Source of the DNA: CAYMRL01 sp964473205
GTDB lineage: Bacteria; Deinococcota; Deinococci; Deinococcales; Trueperaceae
Direction of reading: 5' to 3'
Assembly: GCA_964473205.1 (NCBI GenBank)
Contig: CAYYOK010000040.1
Location: forward strand, 1 to 24,325
DNA: 24,325 bases
Both the position numbers and the translations under genes were made by a program. Shown here piece by piece: positions 22,789 through 24,325 of the stretch (the stretch's first letter is position 1; every line of letters begins with the position of its first letter). The notes beneath the pieces are model-generated. The model worked only from the letters and a program-made list of their open reading frames with translations. It ran no database searches and had not been told where the DNA came from.

Positions 22789-23343
22789 CTACTTGACCCG
22801 ATAGTGAACCTGCACCATCCCGTTCGCGAACCGCCGCTCCCGCATGAGCTCCAGATCCATCCGAACATCGGGCAGCACCTTGAGCCCGCCTCCGATGACT
22901 ACAGGGCACAGGATCATGTGCAGGTCGTCCACCAGTCCGAGCCTCAGCGCGCTCTCGGCGAGGGTCGGTCCGTCGACGGCGAGGTCGCGATCGGTCGCCT
23001 CCTTGATCGCCCGCACCGCGTCAGCCTCGAAGCTGCGTTCCAGGCGCGTGCGTTTCGTGCTCACGCCTTCGAGGGTCGTCGAGTACACGACCTTGTCCGC
23101 CGCCTGCCAGATCCCTGCGAAGCGTGCGGACTGATCCGACTGCTGGGCGGGCCCGGGATGCGTCTCCCAATAGATCATCATCTCGTAGATCTTGCGGCCG
23201 TAGAGGTAGGTGCCGATCCCTTCCATGTCGTCGTTGATGACCGCAAGCACCTCCTCGCTTGGCATCGCCCAATCGAACTTCCCGTCCTTGTCCGCGAAGT
23301 AACCGTCTAGAGAGCAGATCGTCGAGTAGATCAGTCGTCCCAT
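22789..23343 (-). CDS. RibD C-terminal-like / dihydrofolate reductase family protein
   Basis: A 184-residue protein of the RibD-C fold. It opens MGRLIYSTICSLDGYFADKDG, has YLYGRKIYEMM in the first part, and carries DLAVDGPTLAESALRLGLVDD and CPVVIGGGLKVL, the NADPH-binding and C-terminal motifs of the family. These proteins are predicted NADPH-dependent reductases; free-standing copies like this seldom act in folate or riboflavin synthesis and the substrate is unknown. ATG 23343 has AAGGAG eight bases upstream. It is divergent from ffh and convergent with the amidase gene. Confidence 0.92.
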   Translation of the reverse strand: MGRLIYSTICSLDGYFADKDGKFDWAMPSEEVLAVINDDMEGIGTYLYGRKIYEMMIYWETHPGPAQQSDQSARFAGIWQAADKVVYSTTLEGVSTKRTRLERSFEADAVRAIKEATDRDLAVDGPTLAESALRLGLVDDLHMILCPVVIGGGLKVLPDVRMDLELMRERRFANGMVQVHYRVK

Positions 23344-23421
23344 GTTCAGAGCTCCTTAGTGGTCGCACCGTAGCAGGTCCCCTGGACGGCGCCCGACCTG
23401 AAGTCGCTGAAGGCGCCCGTG

Positions 23422-23486
23422 TTGACGCCCTCGAGAGAGACCGCATAACCTAACCGCCGGCCGCCGCGCCGTGACAGCCGCGGCCG
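23422..23486 (+). promoter_or_regulatory. Promoter and leader hairpin of ffh
   Basis: TTGACG (23422-23427), an 18-base spacer and TAACCT (23446-23451) make a plausible promoter. A 7-bp inverted repeat CGGCCGC/GCGGCCG (23458-23464 and 23480-23486) follows in the leader, ending seven bases before the start codon, where it could limit ribosome access. Confidence 0.45.
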
Positions 23487-23493
23487 TAAGACC

Positions 23494-24325
23494 ATGTTCC
23501 AGAGTCTAGGCGAACGTCTACAGTCAGTCTTCGACGGCCTGCGCGGCCGCGGCCGCCTCTCCGAGGCCGACGTCAAGGCCGCCCTGCGCGAGGTGCGGGT
23601 CGCGCTGCTCGAGGCCGACGTGAACCTCGAGGTAGCTCGCGAGTTCACGCAGCGCGTGCAGGAGAAGGCGATCGGCTCCGACGTGCTGATGTCGCTGTCG
23701 CCCGACCAGCGCGTCATCTCGATCGTCCACGAGGAGCTCATCGACGTCCTCGGCACCAAGGCCGTGCAGCCGACGCTGCGCTCGGAAGGCAACGTCTGGC
23801 TGCTGATGGGTCTCCAGGGAGCCGGCAAGACCACGACCGCCGGCAAGCTCGCGTACAAGTACAAGTCACAGGGGCGCCGCGTCCTGCTCGTCGCCGCCGA
23901 CACCCAGCGCCCCGCCGCGCGCGAGCAGCTGCGGGTCCTCGGCAGCCAGATCGGCGTGCCGGTCTTCGAGGTTCAGGACGGCGAGAAGCCCGCCCAGGTC
24001 GACGCCAGGTTGCGCGAGCACCTCAGGCGCGACTTCCGCGACCTCGTCATCGTCGACACGGCGGGCCGTCTGCAGATCGACGAGGAGCTGATGGGCGAAC
24101 TCGGCGACCTCGCCCGGCTGCTGCAGCCCACCGAGCGCGTGCTGGTCGTCGACGCGATGACCGGTCAGCAGTCCCTGCCCGTCGCCACCACCTTCGATCA
24201 GCGGGTCGGCGTCACCGGCCTGATCATGACCAAGCTCGACGGCGACGCCAGGGGTGGCGCCGCTCTCTCCGCCAAGCACGTCACCGGCAAGCCGATCTAC
24301 TTCGCCGGCATGAGCGAGCGCATCG
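23494..24325 (+). CDS. ffh: Signal recognition particle GTPase Ffh/SRP54 (partial, 5' part)
   Basis: The first 277 codons of ffh, cut by the window end. The protein binds signal sequences on nascent chains and, with 4.5S RNA and FtsY, targets them to the membrane. The N domain helical bundle (residues 1-95) is followed by the G domain: G1 GLQGAGKTTTAGKLA (106-120), DTQRPAA (136-142), G3 DTAGR (188-192) and G4 TKLDGDARGG (246-255). The Met-rich M domain lies outside. The start ATG 23494 gives the common MFQSLGERLQSVFDGLRGRG N-terminus. The frame is intact to the edge. No 4.5S RNA gene is seen here. Confidence 0.97.
   Translation, partial: MFQSLGERLQSVFDGLRGRGRLSEADVKAALREVRVALLEADVNLEVAREFTQRVQEKAIGSDVLMSLSPDQRVISIVHEELIDVLGTKAVQPTLRSEGNVWLLMGLQGAGKTTTAGKLAYKYKSQGRRVLLVAADTQRPAAREQLRVLGSQIGVPVFEVQDGEKPAQVDARLREHLRRDFRDLVIVDTAGRLQIDEELMGELGDLARLLQPTERVLVVDAMTGQQSLPVATTFDQRVGVTGLIMTKLDGDARGGAALSAKHVTGKPIYFAGMSERI

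Noticed and set aside
23346..23903. Minus-strand open frame opposite the start of ffh
   Set aside because: Ser/Arg/Thr-rich antisense product; the plus strand encodes a complete N and G domain of Ffh.
1..24325. CRISPR arrays, insertion sequences, riboswitches and rRNA
   Set aside because: No regularly spaced repeats, transposase motifs, terminal inverted repeats or rRNA-like segments were seen in any part of the window.

Overview
The window is 24.3 kb of uniformly GC-rich, densely packed bacterial DNA. It has about 24 protein genes, a tRNA fragment at the left edge, and no stretch over 300 bases without a gene. Secreted proteins carry plain signal peptides, and the peptide-binding protein has no lipobox, which suggests a diderm. 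Two genes have promoter -10 boxes six bases before the start codon, as in leaderless transcription. With the gene content this points to Deinococcota, perhaps a Trueperaceae-like lineage. That placement is inference; no marker here proves it.

Left part (1-2137): the 3' end of a tRNA, probably Arg, whose last bases are repeated 22 bp downstream. Next come a TetR regulator (-) and, divergently, a zinc-free MDR oxidoreductase overlapping a small four-helix membrane protein (+). This looks like a self-contained, possibly acquired, regulated module. It ends in a CTAG that serves as stop codon on both strands.

2134-7973 (-): five genes in one direction: a secreted protein of unknown function, a secreted TPR protein with an exact 87-residue period, NAD-type malic enzyme, a membrane-anchored GerMN protein, and an S41 protease-like protein lacking the usual catalytic lysine. 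At 8138-12050 follow a secreted M23 peptidase, a VapBC-type toxin-antitoxin pair, a VOC protein with a clear leaderless promoter, and a two-gene ABC exporter.

12047-20013 is the most coherent functional unit. A leftward cluster holds a peptide-binding protein, two peptide permeases, an unusual class IV aminotransferase, an FCD-type GntR regulator and a RhtB/LysE amino-acid exporter. A divergent Xaa-Pro aminopeptidase gene lies next to it. Together they suggest peptide uptake, cleavage, transamination and export of surplus amino acids. Two hairpins separate the binding-protein gene from the permeases. No ATPase genes for this importer are present.

20014-24325: a damaged-looking RelB/RelE-like pair, a solitary PD-(D/E)XK nuclease with an unrecognised C-terminal half, an acetamidase/formamidase, a RibD-C/DHFR-like reductase, and the first 277 codons of ffh (SRP54), cut by the window end. 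The best candidates for something new are the nuclease, the atypical aminotransferase within the peptide cluster, and the 87-residue-repeat protein with its orphan partner.
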